A DNA stretch of 64,000 nt from DAISKN01 sp963716925 (GCA_963716925.1 CAVQUX010000033.1:620001-684000), one strand, 5' to 3'; shown: positions 48,598 to 58,188, numbered from the stretch's first letter. Notes: generated from the sequence alone by a model not told the origin. Numbers and translations: made by a program.

Positions 48598-50667
48598 TCA
48601 GGGGCTCGAAAGGGTATAGGCGCTCGTCGTCGTGAGCGTTTTCGGCGGGGCGAGGCCGATGGGGATGGACAGCGTGAACTCGGAGCCTTTCCCGACCTCG
48701 CTCTTCACCCGGAGAGAGCCTCCGTGGTTCGCGGCGATGCGATATGCGATGGACAGGCCGAGGCCCGTTCCCACGCCCACGCCCTTGGTGGTGTAGCCGG
48801 GGTCGAAGATGCGCGGGATCGCTTCCTCGGGAATGCCGTGGCCGTCGTCGCGCACCCGCACCAGCACGAAGTCGCCTTCGCGAAGGCACTCGACGTCGAT
48901 GCGGCCCTCGCCCTCGATGGCCTGTATGGCATTGACCAGGAGGTTCATGAACACCTGATTCAACTGGCCGGGATAGCAGCCCACGAGGGGAACCTCTCCG
49001 TAAGAGCGAACGACCTCGATCCTCCCGCGCGTCTGGTGCTCGACGAGGGCCAGGGTCTCATCGAGGCCCTCTCTCAGATCCGCCTGCTTCCACTCGGACT
49101 CGTCGAGACGCGCGAACCTGCGAAGGTTCGAGACGATCTCGATGATCCGCCGGGAGGCGGTGTCGTTCACGGCGTTCATATCGAGAAGCTTCTCGAGAGT
49201 CGCCTCGTGCTCGGAGAGACGCTCGGCTCCGTTGCCGGGCGCGCTCCTCAGGCGCTCCAGGGCTTTCCTCGAGCTCTGGGTATTGCTGTGGATCGCTCCC
49301 ATCGGGGTGTTGAGCTCGTGAGCGACTCCGGCGACGAGCTGTCCGAGCGCCGCCATCTTCTCCGACTGGATGAGCTGGAGCTGGGTCTCCTGGAGCTCCC
49401 GGGTCCGGTTCTCGAGCTTCTGAAAATCGACGAACCGCTGGTAGGCGACGGAAATCGCATCGGCGAACTCGGTGAGGGTCGCCACGTCGTCGAGACTCGG
49501 CTGCTGCGCGTTCGTGCCTCCGATGAAGACCGTGCCGTGGGAGAACGGCACGTTCAGCAGGTACTCCAGATCGGTCGTGAAGCAGTCCTCACAGGCATGC
49601 TCCAGCGCCCGATCGCGGAACGCGGCCCCTTCCTCCGTGAGGTCCACGATTCCCACGGCGCGCCTCGTCCAGAACTCGAGCATCTCGGCCGTCTCCGGAT
49701 AGTCGGCGATGGTGAGCTCCATGCTCGAGAGACGCTCGTGGCGGGCACTGAACATGCGGAGGCTCCCGCTCCTTTCGTCCACGATGGCGACCCCGCAGAC
49801 GGAGAACGCGACGCCGAGCTTCCGGAGCTCGTCGCCGAGAGCTTCGATGGCATCCGCGAGGTCTTCGGGCTGCTTCATCAAGAAGACCTGACGCACCACC
49901 CGCGCCACCGCGCGGCCGCGCCGGAGCTCGCGGTTCTGCTCCTCGAGCGTGAGGCGCTCCATGGCGCCGAAGAGATCCTCGGGCATCATCCGCAGATGCC
50001 CGAGCGAAGGCTTGTAGACCCAGCGGACGATTCCCTGCCTGTCGACGAGAATCGCGGCGGGAAACGCGACGTCCCGCCCTCGGTAGCCTCCGCGATGAAG
50101 CAGGTGGAGCCGGGAGAGAAGCTCGCCCTTCGTGTCGGAGAGAAACGTGAAATCTGCGGCGAGCCCTTTCCGGAATCGCGCCGAGACCTCGGGCGGGTCG
50201 ACGCTGACGGCGAAGACGCGAACTCCGAGCTCTTCCACCCGCCGCTGGAACTTTTGGAGCTGCCCGAGCTCGCTGGAGCAGAACAGTCAGAAATGCCCTC
50301 GATAAAAGAGGTAGAGGGCCGCCGAAGTGCCGAGAAGGGACCGCGACGGAAAGCTACCGCCTTCGGAATCGGGAAGCACGAAATCAGGAAACCGCTCCCC
50401 CGCCTTGACGGTCGCCCTCTCCGAAGGGAAGCGAGCGCCGATGCCCAGGTAGCGGAAGACGAGAGCGAGGGCCAAGGCCTCGATTCCGAGCAGGACCAGG
50501 GTGACCGGCCCGGGATTCGCGATCGCGGCCAGAAGGCCGAGGACGAAGGCGGCGCCCACGAGGAAGAATTGCTCGAAGGGATAGCGGCTGTAGATCCCGC
50601 GGCGAAGCCGCAGGGCGAACAGAGCGGCGCTCAAGAACAGAAGAGAGATTCCTGCGGCCGCGAGCAT
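48598..50667 (-). CDS. Candidate selenoprotein: membrane redoxin-domain histidine kinase with in-frame TGA
   Basis: One continuous frame of 689 codons from the ATG at 50667, interrupted only by TGA at 50287-50289. Residues 1-77 hold three membrane helices. A peroxiredoxin-like domain follows (ERFPDFVLPDSEGG, LYLFYRGHF). TGA is codon 127, where FYRGxWCPxC homologues have the peroxidatic cysteine, giving F-Y-R-G-H-F-U-L-F-C with partner Cys130. VAFPAAILVDRQGIVRWVY supplies the cis-proline (Pro203). A GAF-like middle and a coiled segment lead to the H-box GVAHELNTPMGAI (His450) and an intact ATPase (VRDDGHGIPEE, GVGTGLGLSIAYRI). No response regulator is adjacent. Without recoding, it would be two fragments. 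Confidence 0.8.
50257..50271 (-). promoter_or_regulatory. Putative bacterial SECIS hairpin after the in-frame TGA
   Basis: On the mRNA, 15 nt after the UGA, GAGCU-CGGGC-AGCUC forms a five-pair stem with a five-base loop. The loop starts 21 nt after the UGA and has a G within its first two bases, meeting the loose bacterial SECIS criteria (distance 16-37 nt, G in the first two loop positions). A competing four-pair stem just upstream (GCUC-CAGC-GAGC) is possible. Confidence 0.5.
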
Positions 50668-50687
50668 GGACGACTCCTCGAGTGATA

Positions 50688-52163
50688 CTACCGCGCCGGG
50701 AAGAACCGGTCGAGGACGCGGTCGGGCGGAGGGGTGGTCACGAGCGACACCGCGACCAGGCTGACGACGGCGCCCGCGAACAGGAACGCCACCGGGAGAA
50801 GGCCGGTCTCGCCGACGGTGTACTCCCCGCGGGACCCGAGGGAATCGACGAAGAAGAAGATCCAGAGGAGGGCGACGGTCGCGATCGAGGCGAGGACCCC
50901 CGCTCCCGTGCTCCGCCGCCAGTAGAGGGAGGCGACGACGACGGGAAAGAGCGCCGCGAACCCGCTGAGGGACCAGACTCCGAGATCGAAGATGGTCCGC
51001 GAGGTCATGAGCGAGACCAGGAGGGCGACCGCGAGAAGCGCCGCGACGAAGAGGCGCCCGGTCAGCACCTGCCCGCGCTCGGAGAGACCGCCTCTGAACC
51101 CGTAGTGGCGGACGATGTCCTGGGTGAAGAGCGTCCCGGCGGAGAAAGCCTGGTTGTCGAGCGAGCCCATGATCACGGCGAAGACCCCGGCGGCGAGGAG
51201 ACCCGCGAGGAGACCTCCGGAATGGCGGAGGATCAGCTGCACCAGAATGGGACCCTCGAGCGGTGGCGGAAAGTCGATGTTTCCGAGGACGCCGAGGACC
51301 ACGCTCGGAACCCAGACCAGGACGAGACAGATCGGGTAGAGCACGATCGTCGGACGAAACGTCCGGCCGGACTTCGCGGAGAGCCAGTTGGCGAAGAGAT
51401 GGGGAAAGACGCCGGCGGAGAGTGGGATCAGGAGGTAGGAGACCATCCGCCCGAGCTGGCGCGGAGTCTTCTCGATCGTGAGCAGGTCCGGACGGCGCAC
51501 CTCGAGGGTGCGCATCGCCATCTCCAGGCCCCCGTACTCCCGGACGATGACCAGAAACGCGATCGCCGCGACGGACATGAAGACGAGCGTCTGGAACGCG
51601 TTCGCCCACGCGGTACTGCGCATGCCGCCCTGGACGACGTAGATGAAGATGACGCCGCACATCAGGAGGCTTCCGACCCAGGGCGGAACCCCTCCCGCCG
51701 GGCCCCCGGTGAGCGCCCAGAGAACGTCGCCGCTTCCCTTTACGCCGATGAGGACATAGGGCACGAGGAGCGACACCAGGACGACGAAGAGCGCGAGCCC
51801 CACCACGTCCGACTGGTAGCGCTCGCGAAAGAACTGCACCTGGGTGATGAACCCGAGGCGCTTTCCCAGCCACCACAGCCTCGTCCCCACGAAGTAGAAG
51901 ACCAGCGGAACCACGAGCGCGGAGCTCGAGGCCATGAGCGCGAAGACCGCGATTCCGCCGCGGTGCGCTTCTCCGGAGGCTCCGAGGATGGTGAAGGCCG
52001 TCATGTGGGTGCCGAAGATCGAGAGCAAAAGGACGGTGGCGCCGAGGCTACGGCTCGCGAGGAAGTAGTCCTCCGCCGTTCCGCGAAGGGCTCTCTGGGC
52101 GGCGAAGCCGATCGCGAGGACGACGGCAAGGTAGAGGAGAACGACTCCGAGTACGAGACTCAC
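50688..52163 (-). CDS. Sodium:solute symporter family transporter
   Basis: 491 residues, about thirteen membrane helices. Family signatures are AEDYFLASRSLGATVLLLSI, the GVYVVQGGM-like IFIYVVQGGMRSTAWANAFQ, and AVIMGSLDNQAFSAGTLFTQDI. SSS carriers import sugars, carboxylates, amino acids or pantothenate with sodium. It lies directly upstream of the redoxin-kinase (20-base gap) and after a small membrane protein, so the kinase may sense or regulate its uptake. The substrate is not predictable. Confidence 0.93.
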   Translation of the reverse strand: MSLVLGVVLLYLAVVLAIGFAAQRALRGTAEDYFLASRSLGATVLLLSIFGTHMTAFTILGASGEAHRGGIAVFALMASSSALVVPLVFYFVGTRLWWLGKRLGFITQVQFFRERYQSDVVGLALFVVLVSLLVPYVLIGVKGSGDVLWALTGGPAGGVPPWVGSLLMCGVIFIYVVQGGMRSTAWANAFQTLVFMSVAAIAFLVIVREYGGLEMAMRTLEVRRPDLLTIEKTPRQLGRMVSYLLIPLSAGVFPHLFANWLSAKSGRTFRPTIVLYPICLVLVWVPSVVLGVLGNIDFPPPLEGPILVQLILRHSGGLLAGLLAAGVFAVIMGSLDNQAFSAGTLFTQDIVRHYGFRGGLSERGQVLTGRLFVAALLAVALLVSLMTSRTIFDLGVWSLSGFAALFPVVVASLYWRRSTGAGVLASIATVALLWIFFFVDSLGSRGEYTVGETGLLPVAFLFAGAVVSLVAVSLVTTPPPDRVLDRFFPAR

Positions 52164-52179
52164 GGCGAGGGAGAGCTCT

Positions 52180-52380
52180 TCAGTCCTCGTCGAGGTACCG
52201 GGGCCAGGCCCGGTGCACGAGGACGAAAAAGACCATGGAGAGGACGAGACTGAGGACCACGTGGTACAGGAGGTTCGCGGGCAGTCCCAGGACGATGCGG
52301 GCGTCGTCCCACATCCAGTAGTTCAGGTGAAGAGCCACGAATCCCAGAGGCAGGAGCAGGATTCGCTTGCGGTAGCCCAT
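52180..52380 (-). CDS. Small two-helix membrane protein, probable symporter accessory (DUF3311-like)
   Basis: 66 residues with two helices (ILLLPLGFVALHLNYWMW, LLYHVVLSLVLSMVFFVLV) and an HRAWPRYLDED tail. This size, position and layout match the small partners encoded just before many SSS carriers. ATG at 52380; a longer version could begin at an upstream ATG in the same frame (MRRNLVLGFRA). It ends 16 bases before the symporter start. Confidence 0.8.
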   Translation of the reverse strand: MGYRKRILLLPLGFVALHLNYWMWDDARIVLGLPANLLYHVVLSLVLSMVFFVLVHRAWPRYLDED

Positions 52381-52570
52381 CGCCCGGAAGCCTAGCACAA
52401 GGTTCCGCCGCATCGAGGGTCTTCCTTTTTTCGGCCGGGATGGTACACTGGGAATACACAAAAAGTTTCTCAGGAGTCCGCTCCCGAGGCGACGAGGTCG
52501 CTTCGGCGAGCCCGATTTCCATGTCCGCCCGACCGGGTTCACCCCGCCGGGATCGTCCGGGGGTCTTGTT

Positions 52571-53230
52571 TTGAGCGCAGCCAGCTTCCGATTCCGCTAC
52601 CTGCTGGGTCTTCTCTGCCACATCGCCATCGGCCTCTTCGGCTGTGCCGGAAACTTCGTGCCGAAGGCATCGGCCTTGCGAATCCTCGGGGACTGCGGAA
52701 TCGCCCCGAGCTTCGCGGGCTCGACCCAGCTCAAGAGGTGGGAAAGCTTCCCCATCGAGGTCTACGTCGATACTTCGTCGCTCCCCCGGGAGCACCGGCG
52801 GACCTATCTCGAAGGGATCGTTCGCGGAGTCGGGCTCTGGTCGGAAGCCACCCGCGGCAAGATCGGGAGCGTCCGCCTCAACTTCGACCGGCCGGAGTCG
52901 CCCATCTCGATCTCCCTCTCCCACGCACCCCTACCCGATCGCGCGATCGGGTCGACCGAGCTCAAGTTCACGGGAAGGCGCCTGGTGAGCGCCGGGGTCT
53001 CGCTGACCCGGAGCCGCTTCGAGGGCACCGCCTTTCTCGCGCAGGACGTTGCCAGCACCACCGCCCACGAGATGGGACACGCGCTCGGCATCGTCGACCA
53101 CTCTCCTCACGCCGAGGACAAGATGTGGGTCAGCGGAAACTTCGGAGTCCACAACGAGGGACGGGACCCGGAGCACCTCATCAGTCCCCGCGACGTCAAC
53201 ACTCTCGAAGAAGCCTACTGCCGCCCCTAG
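52571..53230 (+). CDS. Matrixin-like zinc metalloprotease, exported
   Basis: 219 residues. Signal or lipoprotein-like N-terminus (LLGLLCHIAIGLFGC-A), then a metzincin catalytic motif HEMGHALGIVDHS (HExxHxxGxxH) with a following DKMW methionine-turn candidate. It resembles matrixin-type secreted proteases that cut extracellular proteins. The start is a TTG at 52571 since no in-frame ATG precedes the signal. Divergent from the symporter operon. Confidence 0.87.
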   Translation: MSAASFRFRYLLGLLCHIAIGLFGCAGNFVPKASALRILGDCGIAPSFAGSTQLKRWESFPIEVYVDTSSLPREHRRTYLEGIVRGVGLWSEATRGKIGSVRLNFDRPESPISISLSHAPLPDRAIGSTELKFTGRRLVSAGVSLTRSRFEGTAFLAQDVASTTAHEMGHALGIVDHSPHAEDKMWVSGNFGVHNEGRDPEHLISPRDVNTLEEAYCRP

Positions 53231-53374
53231 CGGGGCCCGCCTTCGCGCGTGAACCGGGTCAAGATGCCGTCGGCGGCGCGCTCGCCTCATCGGCGGCCGC
53301 CGTGATGGCGTTCGACCTCGGAGCCTCGGCCTCGCGTTGAAACGCGGGACGCGCGGAGAAACCTGAGTGGGTAT

Positions 53375-53415
53375 CTTTCTTCGCGCCCTTGCGTCTTTGC
53401 GCCTTCGCGTTCGAT
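53375..53415. repeat. Single arm related to the 9.5-kb inverted repeat
   Basis: TTCGCGCCCTTGCGTCTTTG followed by CGCCTTCGCGTTCGATTCC resembles the right arm at 9551-9583 (CGCCCTTGC...CTTTGCGTTC). No matching inverted arm lies nearby. It is in the gap between two convergent genes. Confidence 0.55.
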
Positions 53416-53424
53416 TCCGTCCCC

Positions 53425-54672
53425 TTATAGGCCGAGAACGCCGAAGAACACGTAGCACACGATGGCTCCGACGACGCTCATCGAAAGGCCCCACAACAGG
53501 AGCTTGTTGAAGAGCTGCGTGCGATTCTCCTGGACGGGCGCGGCGGCGATGCAGAGCGCTCCGAGCGTCGACAGCGGAGAGACGTCCACCAGGTGTGCGC
53601 CCACGTTGATGGACGCGGCGATGGCCATGGGGTCCCCCCCTCCCAGGTTCTCGATGATGCCGGGGATGGTCGGGAGGAAAGCGGGGAGAACCACCCCCGA
53701 GGAGCTGCTGTAGACGGAGATGACACCGGTCACGAACGCGATGACGCCGGTGATGCTGTCGGGCGTCGAAAAGCGCGTGAGTATACCGGTGAATAGCTCC
53801 ATCCCGCCGGTCTTCTCCAGGATCGCGATCAGGACCGTCACCCCTCCGACCATGATGATGGTATTCCACGGAATCGATTTGACCGCCTGCTCTTCGTCGG
53901 CCGCGCGGGAGAGCGTGAGCACCGCCGCGGCGATGAACGCCCCCATGCCGACGTCCACCTTGAAGAAGAACACCGAAAGGATCCAGCAGGCGATGAGCGC
54001 GAGCGTGAGCTTCTGCCGCCAGCTCCATGGCTGGGTGTCGGCCTCGGTCGATGCCGTGCCCCCGCGGGCCAGGAGCTTCGTCCCGCCGAGGACGAAGTAG
54101 CCGGCGATCCCGACGAACGCCTCGGCGACGAAGTTGTTGATGAACGTCGGCCACTCGACGCCGGTGATCCCGATGCGGGCGAGCTGTCCGTTGGCGATGA
54201 TGCCCGTCGGAGCGAACGGCGAGAGCGCGCCGCAGTTCGCGCCCGTGGCCACCATGACCGTCATCAGGAACGCGCTGATTCCGGCTTCCCCGGCGATGCT
54301 CATGGCGATGGGGGCCAGCATCGCGACCGCCGCGATGTTTCCGGGTCCGATCGAGGCGATGGTCATCGCCAGGAAGAAGAACACCAGCGGGATGACCCCG
54401 GGATTCCCGCGCGCGAGCCGGACGCTCCGCTTCGCGATCTGGTCGAGGGTGCCGTTGACCTTCGCCTGGGAGAAGAGCAGGGTCACTCCCACCAGCACCA
54501 GGAACAGGCTCGAGGGAAAGCCGGACGCGACCTCGGTGACCTTCATCCCTCCGAAGAGGACCCCGACCAGGAACGCGAAGGCGATGGAGATGAGTCCGAC
54601 GTTGATGGGCGTGAAGCAGCTCAGCAGGATGGCGACGGCGAAGGCGATGATGGAGAGGAGTGCGACGCTCAC
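53425..54672 (-). CDS. SLC13/ArsB-like anion permease
   Basis: 415 residues with 10-12 helices. Conserved elements include ISIAFAFLVGVLFGGM, MTIASIGPGNIAAVAMLAP, ATGANCGALSPFAPTGIIA, VYSSSSGVVLPAFLPTIPG and INVGAHLVDVSPLSTLGALC. These reentrant SNT/SST-like segments are the CitMHS/DASS family signatures for dicarboxylate or citrate transport. Single gene convergent with the matrixin gene. Confidence 0.88.
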   Translation of the reverse strand: MSVALLSIIAFAVAILLSCFTPINVGLISIAFAFLVGVLFGGMKVTEVASGFPSSLFLVLVGVTLLFSQAKVNGTLDQIAKRSVRLARGNPGVIPLVFFFLAMTIASIGPGNIAAVAMLAPIAMSIAGEAGISAFLMTVMVATGANCGALSPFAPTGIIANGQLARIGITGVEWPTFINNFVAEAFVGIAGYFVLGGTKLLARGGTASTEADTQPWSWRQKLTLALIACWILSVFFFKVDVGMGAFIAAAVLTLSRAADEEQAVKSIPWNTIIMVGGVTVLIAILEKTGGMELFTGILTRFSTPDSITGVIAFVTGVISVYSSSSGVVLPAFLPTIPGIIENLGGGDPMAIAASINVGAHLVDVSPLSTLGALCIAAAPVQENRTQLFNKLLLWGLSMSVVGAIVCYVFFGVLGL

Positions 54673-54790
54673 GTGGGGGGGAATCTAACCGCTCGGCACC
54701 TTCGGGCGCAATTGGTCTCCTCGACCGAGGCGGGCACCGTCGGCGCCCGGGCATCCTCGCGTCCATCACCGCGAGGAAGGCGCCACAGGT

Positions 54791-57172
54791 CTAGGCTTTG
54801 CGAGAGCGCCCCGCTTTGCCGGCGAGAAAAATCCAGGTCTCGACCACGGTGTCGGGGTTGAGGGAAATGCTGTCGATGCCCTCGTTCAAGAGCCACATCG
54901 CGAAATCCGGATAGTCGGAAGGTCCCTGGCCGCAGATGCCGACGTACTTTCCCTCTTTCTTGCAGACTTCGATCGCGCGGTGGAGGAGCGATTTCACCGC
55001 GTCGTTGCGCTCGTCGAAGGAGGAGGCGACCAGCGCCGAGTCCCGGTCGAGAGCGAGAGTGAGCTGGGTGAGGTCGTTCGATCCGATGGAAAATCCGTCG
55101 AAGTACTTCAAGAACTCTTCGGCGAGGATGACGTTCGAGGGGATCTCGCACATCATGATGATCTTGAGCCCGTCCTTCCCGCGCTCGAGCCCCTGCGCCT
55201 GGAGCGCTTCGATCACCCGCCGCGCCTCGTCGACGGTGCGCACGAAGGGCACCATGACCTCGACGTTCCGGAGACCCATCTCCTCCCTCACCCGCCGGAT
55301 CGCCCGGCACTCGAGGGCGAAGCATTCGGCGAAGGCCTCGGAGACGTAGCGCGCCGCGCCCCGAAAACCGATCATCGGGTTCTCTTCCTTGGGCTCGTAG
55401 CGCTCGCCGCCGATGAGATGCGCGTACTCGTTCGACTTGAAGTCCGAAAGACGCACGATGACCCGTTCGGGGTGGAAAGCCGCGCCGAGAAGCGCTATCG
55501 CTTCCGCGAGCTTGTCGACGTAGAAGCTCACCGGGTCGCGATAGCCCCGGATGCGCTCGGCGATGGTCTCTTGCAGCTCCCGGGGAAGGCTCTCGAACTC
55601 GAGAAGCGCCCGCGGATGAATCCCGATGCTGTTGCCGATCACGAACTCCAGCCGGGCGAGGCCGACGCCCTCGTGCGGGAGGGAAGCGAACTGGAAGGCC
55701 CTCTCGGGATTCCCCACGTTCATCATCACCGAGAGAGGGAGCTCGGGCATGGAATCGAGGGCGATGCGCTCCACGTCGAAGTCGAGCGCCCCGCGGTAGA
55801 TGAAACCCGCGTCCCCCTCGGCGCAGCTCACCGTGACCACCTGGCGGTCCTCGAGCTCGTGGGTGGCATCCCCGCAGCCGACGACCGCCGGGATCCCGAG
55901 CTCCCTCGCGATGATGGCCGCGTGGCAGGTTCGGCCACCCCGATTGGTCACGATCGCGCCGGCGCGCTTCATCACCGGCTCCCAGTCCGGGTCGGTCATG
56001 TCGGTCACCAGGATCTCTCCCGGCTGGAGCTCGGCCATTCGCTCCACGTCCCGGATCAGGCGCGCCGCACCCGACGCGATCTTCTGGCCCACCGCTCTCC
56101 CCTCGGCCAGGACCTCGCCGCGCGCTCGAAGTCGATAGCGCTCGATGACGCGGGTGTCGCGGCTCTTCACCGTTTCCGGCCGCGCCTGCACGACGTAGAT
56201 CCGGCCGTCCAGCCCGTCCTTGGCCCACTCGATGTCCATCGGACGGCCGTAGTGGCTCTCGATCCGAAGGGCCTGCCTTCCAAGCTCCTCGAGCTCGGCG
56301 TCGGTCAGAATGAATTTCCCGCGGTCCGCCTCGGCAACGGGCACGGTTTGAATTCCCGCTCCGAAGGTGCTCGAGTCGTCGTAGACCATCTTGGTGGCCT
56401 TCTCACCCCGGGTGCGCGATAGAACCGCGGGTCGGCCGGCCTCGAGGTTCCTCTTATAGAGGTAGAACTCGTCGGGATTCACCGCCCCCTGCACCACCGA
56501 CTCGCCGAGCCCGTAGCTTCCGGTGACGAAGACCACGTCGCGGAAACCGGACTCGGTGTCGAGGGTGAAGGCGACGCCGCTCGCGGCGAGGTCGCTCCGG
56601 ACCATGAGCTGCACTCCGGCGGAGATGCCGACGCCGTGGTCCAGGAGCCCGTGGTGGGCTCGATAAGCGATGGCGCGATCGTTGAAGAGGGACGCGAAGA
56701 CGCCCTTCACCGCCTGGAGCAGGTTGTCCTCCCCCCGGATGTTCAGGAACGTCTCCTGCTGTCCGGCGAAGGAGGCGTCGGGCAGGTCTTCCGCGGTCGC
56801 GGAGGAGCGCACCGCGAACGAGCGGTCCGGGTGACCGCCCGAAAGCGACCGATAGGCTTCCCGCACTTCGAGGCTCAGATCCTCGGGGAGCGTGGCTTCG
56901 AGGATCGCCGCCCGGAGCGACCGCCCGGCGCGAGTCAGGGCGGAAACGTCCTCCACGTCCAGGCCCGAAAGCTTCTCCCGGAGAAGCTCCTCGAGCCCCG
57001 CGGACGAGAGGAAAGCGTGAAACGCCTCGGTAGTGGTCGCGAATCCGTCCGGAACCAGGACTCCGGCCGAGCTCAGCTCGCGGAGCATCTCCCCCAGGGA
57101 CGCGTTCTTGCCGCCGACGCTTCCGAGGTCCGACATTCCGACGTCGCCGAGCCTCTGGACGTATTTTCCCAT
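54791..57172 (-). CDS. ppsA: Phosphoenolpyruvate synthase
   Basis: 793 residues, full length. The N-terminal ATP-grasp domain opens with VGGKNASLGEML and includes AVRSSATAEDLPDASFAGQQET. The phosphohistidine domain has GGRTCHAAIIARELGIPAVVG with its catalytic histidine. The C-terminal PEP/pyruvate TIM barrel has GIGLARLEF-type and GSNDLTQLTLALDRD. It converts pyruvate and ATP to PEP, AMP and phosphate in gluconeogenesis. Its dedicated regulator ppsR is divergent, 60 bases away. Confidence 0.97.
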   Translation of the reverse strand: MGKYVQRLGDVGMSDLGSVGGKNASLGEMLRELSSAGVLVPDGFATTTEAFHAFLSSAGLEELLREKLSGLDVEDVSALTRAGRSLRAAILEATLPEDLSLEVREAYRSLSGGHPDRSFAVRSSATAEDLPDASFAGQQETFLNIRGEDNLLQAVKGVFASLFNDRAIAYRAHHGLLDHGVGISAGVQLMVRSDLAASGVAFTLDTESGFRDVVFVTGSYGLGESVVQGAVNPDEFYLYKRNLEAGRPAVLSRTRGEKATKMVYDDSSTFGAGIQTVPVAEADRGKFILTDAELEELGRQALRIESHYGRPMDIEWAKDGLDGRIYVVQARPETVKSRDTRVIERYRLRARGEVLAEGRAVGQKIASGAARLIRDVERMAELQPGEILVTDMTDPDWEPVMKRAGAIVTNRGGRTCHAAIIARELGIPAVVGCGDATHELEDRQVVTVSCAEGDAGFIYRGALDFDVERIALDSMPELPLSVMMNVGNPERAFQFASLPHEGVGLARLEFVIGNSIGIHPRALLEFESLPRELQETIAERIRGYRDPVSFYVDKLAEAIALLGAAFHPERVIVRLSDFKSNEYAHLIGGERYEPKEENPMIGFRGAARYVSEAFAECFALECRAIRRVREEMGLRNVEVMVPFVRTVDEARRVIEALQAQGLERGKDGLKIIMMCEIPSNVILAEEFLKYFDGFSIGSNDLTQLTLALDRDSALVASSFDERNDAVKSLLHRAIEVCKKEGKYVGICGQGPSDYPDFAMWLLNEGIDSISLNPDTVVETWIFLAGKAGRSRKA

Positions 57173-57232
57173 CGAAGGTCTCCCCTACCTTATTATAGGA
57201 GCGGCGCCAGCCCTGGAGCGCCGCTGGTTCTC

Positions 57233-58051
57233 ATGCGGACGATGTTCTATGTCTCGGATCGCACCGCGATCACCGCCGAGACCATCGGCCACAGCCTCCT
57301 CGCCCAGTTCGAAGGTACCACCGAGTACCGCGAAGTTACCATCCCGTACGTGGACAGCCTGGAGAAGGCGGCGGTGGCCGCCGAGCGCATCAACAACGCC
57401 GCTCGAGCCGATGGAGAACGGCCCCTGGTGTTCAGCACCCTCGCGGAGCCGGAGAGCCGCGAGCTCATCATCCGCTCCGATGCCCTGGTTCTCGATCTGT
57501 TTCACGTTTTCCTCGAGCCGCTCCAGAGGACGCTGAACGCCAACCCGGTCGTCAAGAGGACGCGGTCGCACCGCATCAGCAACCTCTCCACCTACGAGTC
57601 GCGCATCGCCGCCATCGACTTCAGCCTGCAGCACGACGACGGGGCGCGGATTCGCGACTACGACAAGGCCGAGATCATCATGATCGGGGTCTCCCGGGCG
57701 GGTAAGACCCCGACGTGCCTCTACCTGGCGATGCAGTTCGGATTCCGCGCGGCGAACTACCCCATCACCGAGGAGGATATCCACTCGGGAAAGCTGCCGG
57801 AGCCGCTCAAGCACTTTCGCGAGCGACTCCACGGGCTCACCATCGACGCCAAGAGGCTCGCAAGCATCCGGGAGGAGCGCCGGCCGGGGAGCCGCTACGC
57901 CACAATCGAGCAGTGCCGAATGGAAGTGCGCCAGGTGGAGAGCCTGTTTCGCGCGCTGGACATCCCCTTCATCAACAGCACGAACATGTCGGTCGAGGAG
58001 ATCGCGACCCGGGTGGTGCAGACCCGGGGGATGGAGCGACACGCGGTGTAG
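57233..58051 (+). CDS. ppsR: PEP synthase regulatory protein (kinase/pyrophosphorylase, DUF299)
   Basis: 272 residues. FYVSDRTAITAETIGHSLLAQF is the usual N-terminus, IMIGVSRAGKTPTCLYLAMQFG the P-loop-like nucleotide site. It inactivates PpsA by ADP-dependent phosphorylation of a threonine and reactivates it by phosphorolysis. Head-to-head with ppsA. ATG at 57233, with a second in-frame ATG nine bases on. Confidence 0.95.
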   Translation: MRTMFYVSDRTAITAETIGHSLLAQFEGTTEYREVTIPYVDSLEKAAVAAERINNAARADGERPLVFSTLAEPESRELIIRSDALVLDLFHVFLEPLQRTLNANPVVKRTRSHRISNLSTYESRIAAIDFSLQHDDGARIRDYDKAEIIMIGVSRAGKTPTCLYLAMQFGFRAANYPITEEDIHSGKLPEPLKHFRERLHGLTIDAKRLASIREERRPGSRYATIEQCRMEVRQVESLFRALDIPFINSTNMSVEEIATRVVQTRGMERHAV

Positions 58052-58077
58052 ATCGTCCTTTACAGCGGTTTACAGAG

Positions 58078-58182
58078 ATGTACAATGATCTCGTGAACAA
58101 CCCCCAGGGCGTGAGAGGGTTACTTCAGTGGTCCGAGCGAGCCCGGCTGGGGCACACCGACGAAGAGCGAGGTGATCATTAG
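58078..58182 (+). CDS. 34-codon ORF immediately before the polyamine operon
   Basis: An ATG at 58078 opens a frame (MYNDLVNNPQGVRGLLQWSE ...) ending six bases before the arginine decarboxylase start. Composition is natural and acidic/basic balanced. It could be a leader peptide or a small protein, or chance. The bases before it repeat TTTACAG (58059-58065 and 58069-58075). Confidence 0.35.
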   Translation: MYNDLVNNPQGVRGLLQWSERARLGHTDEERGDH

Positions 58183-58188
58183 AGAAAG

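Noticed and set aside
47950..50685. A 911-codon plus-strand frame
   Set aside because: Antisense to the redoxin-kinase and DUF1028 genes, which have clear motifs on the minus strand.
53425..54688. Plus-strand frames antisense to the SLC13 permease
   Set aside because: They lack domains; the minus-strand permease has clear family signatures.
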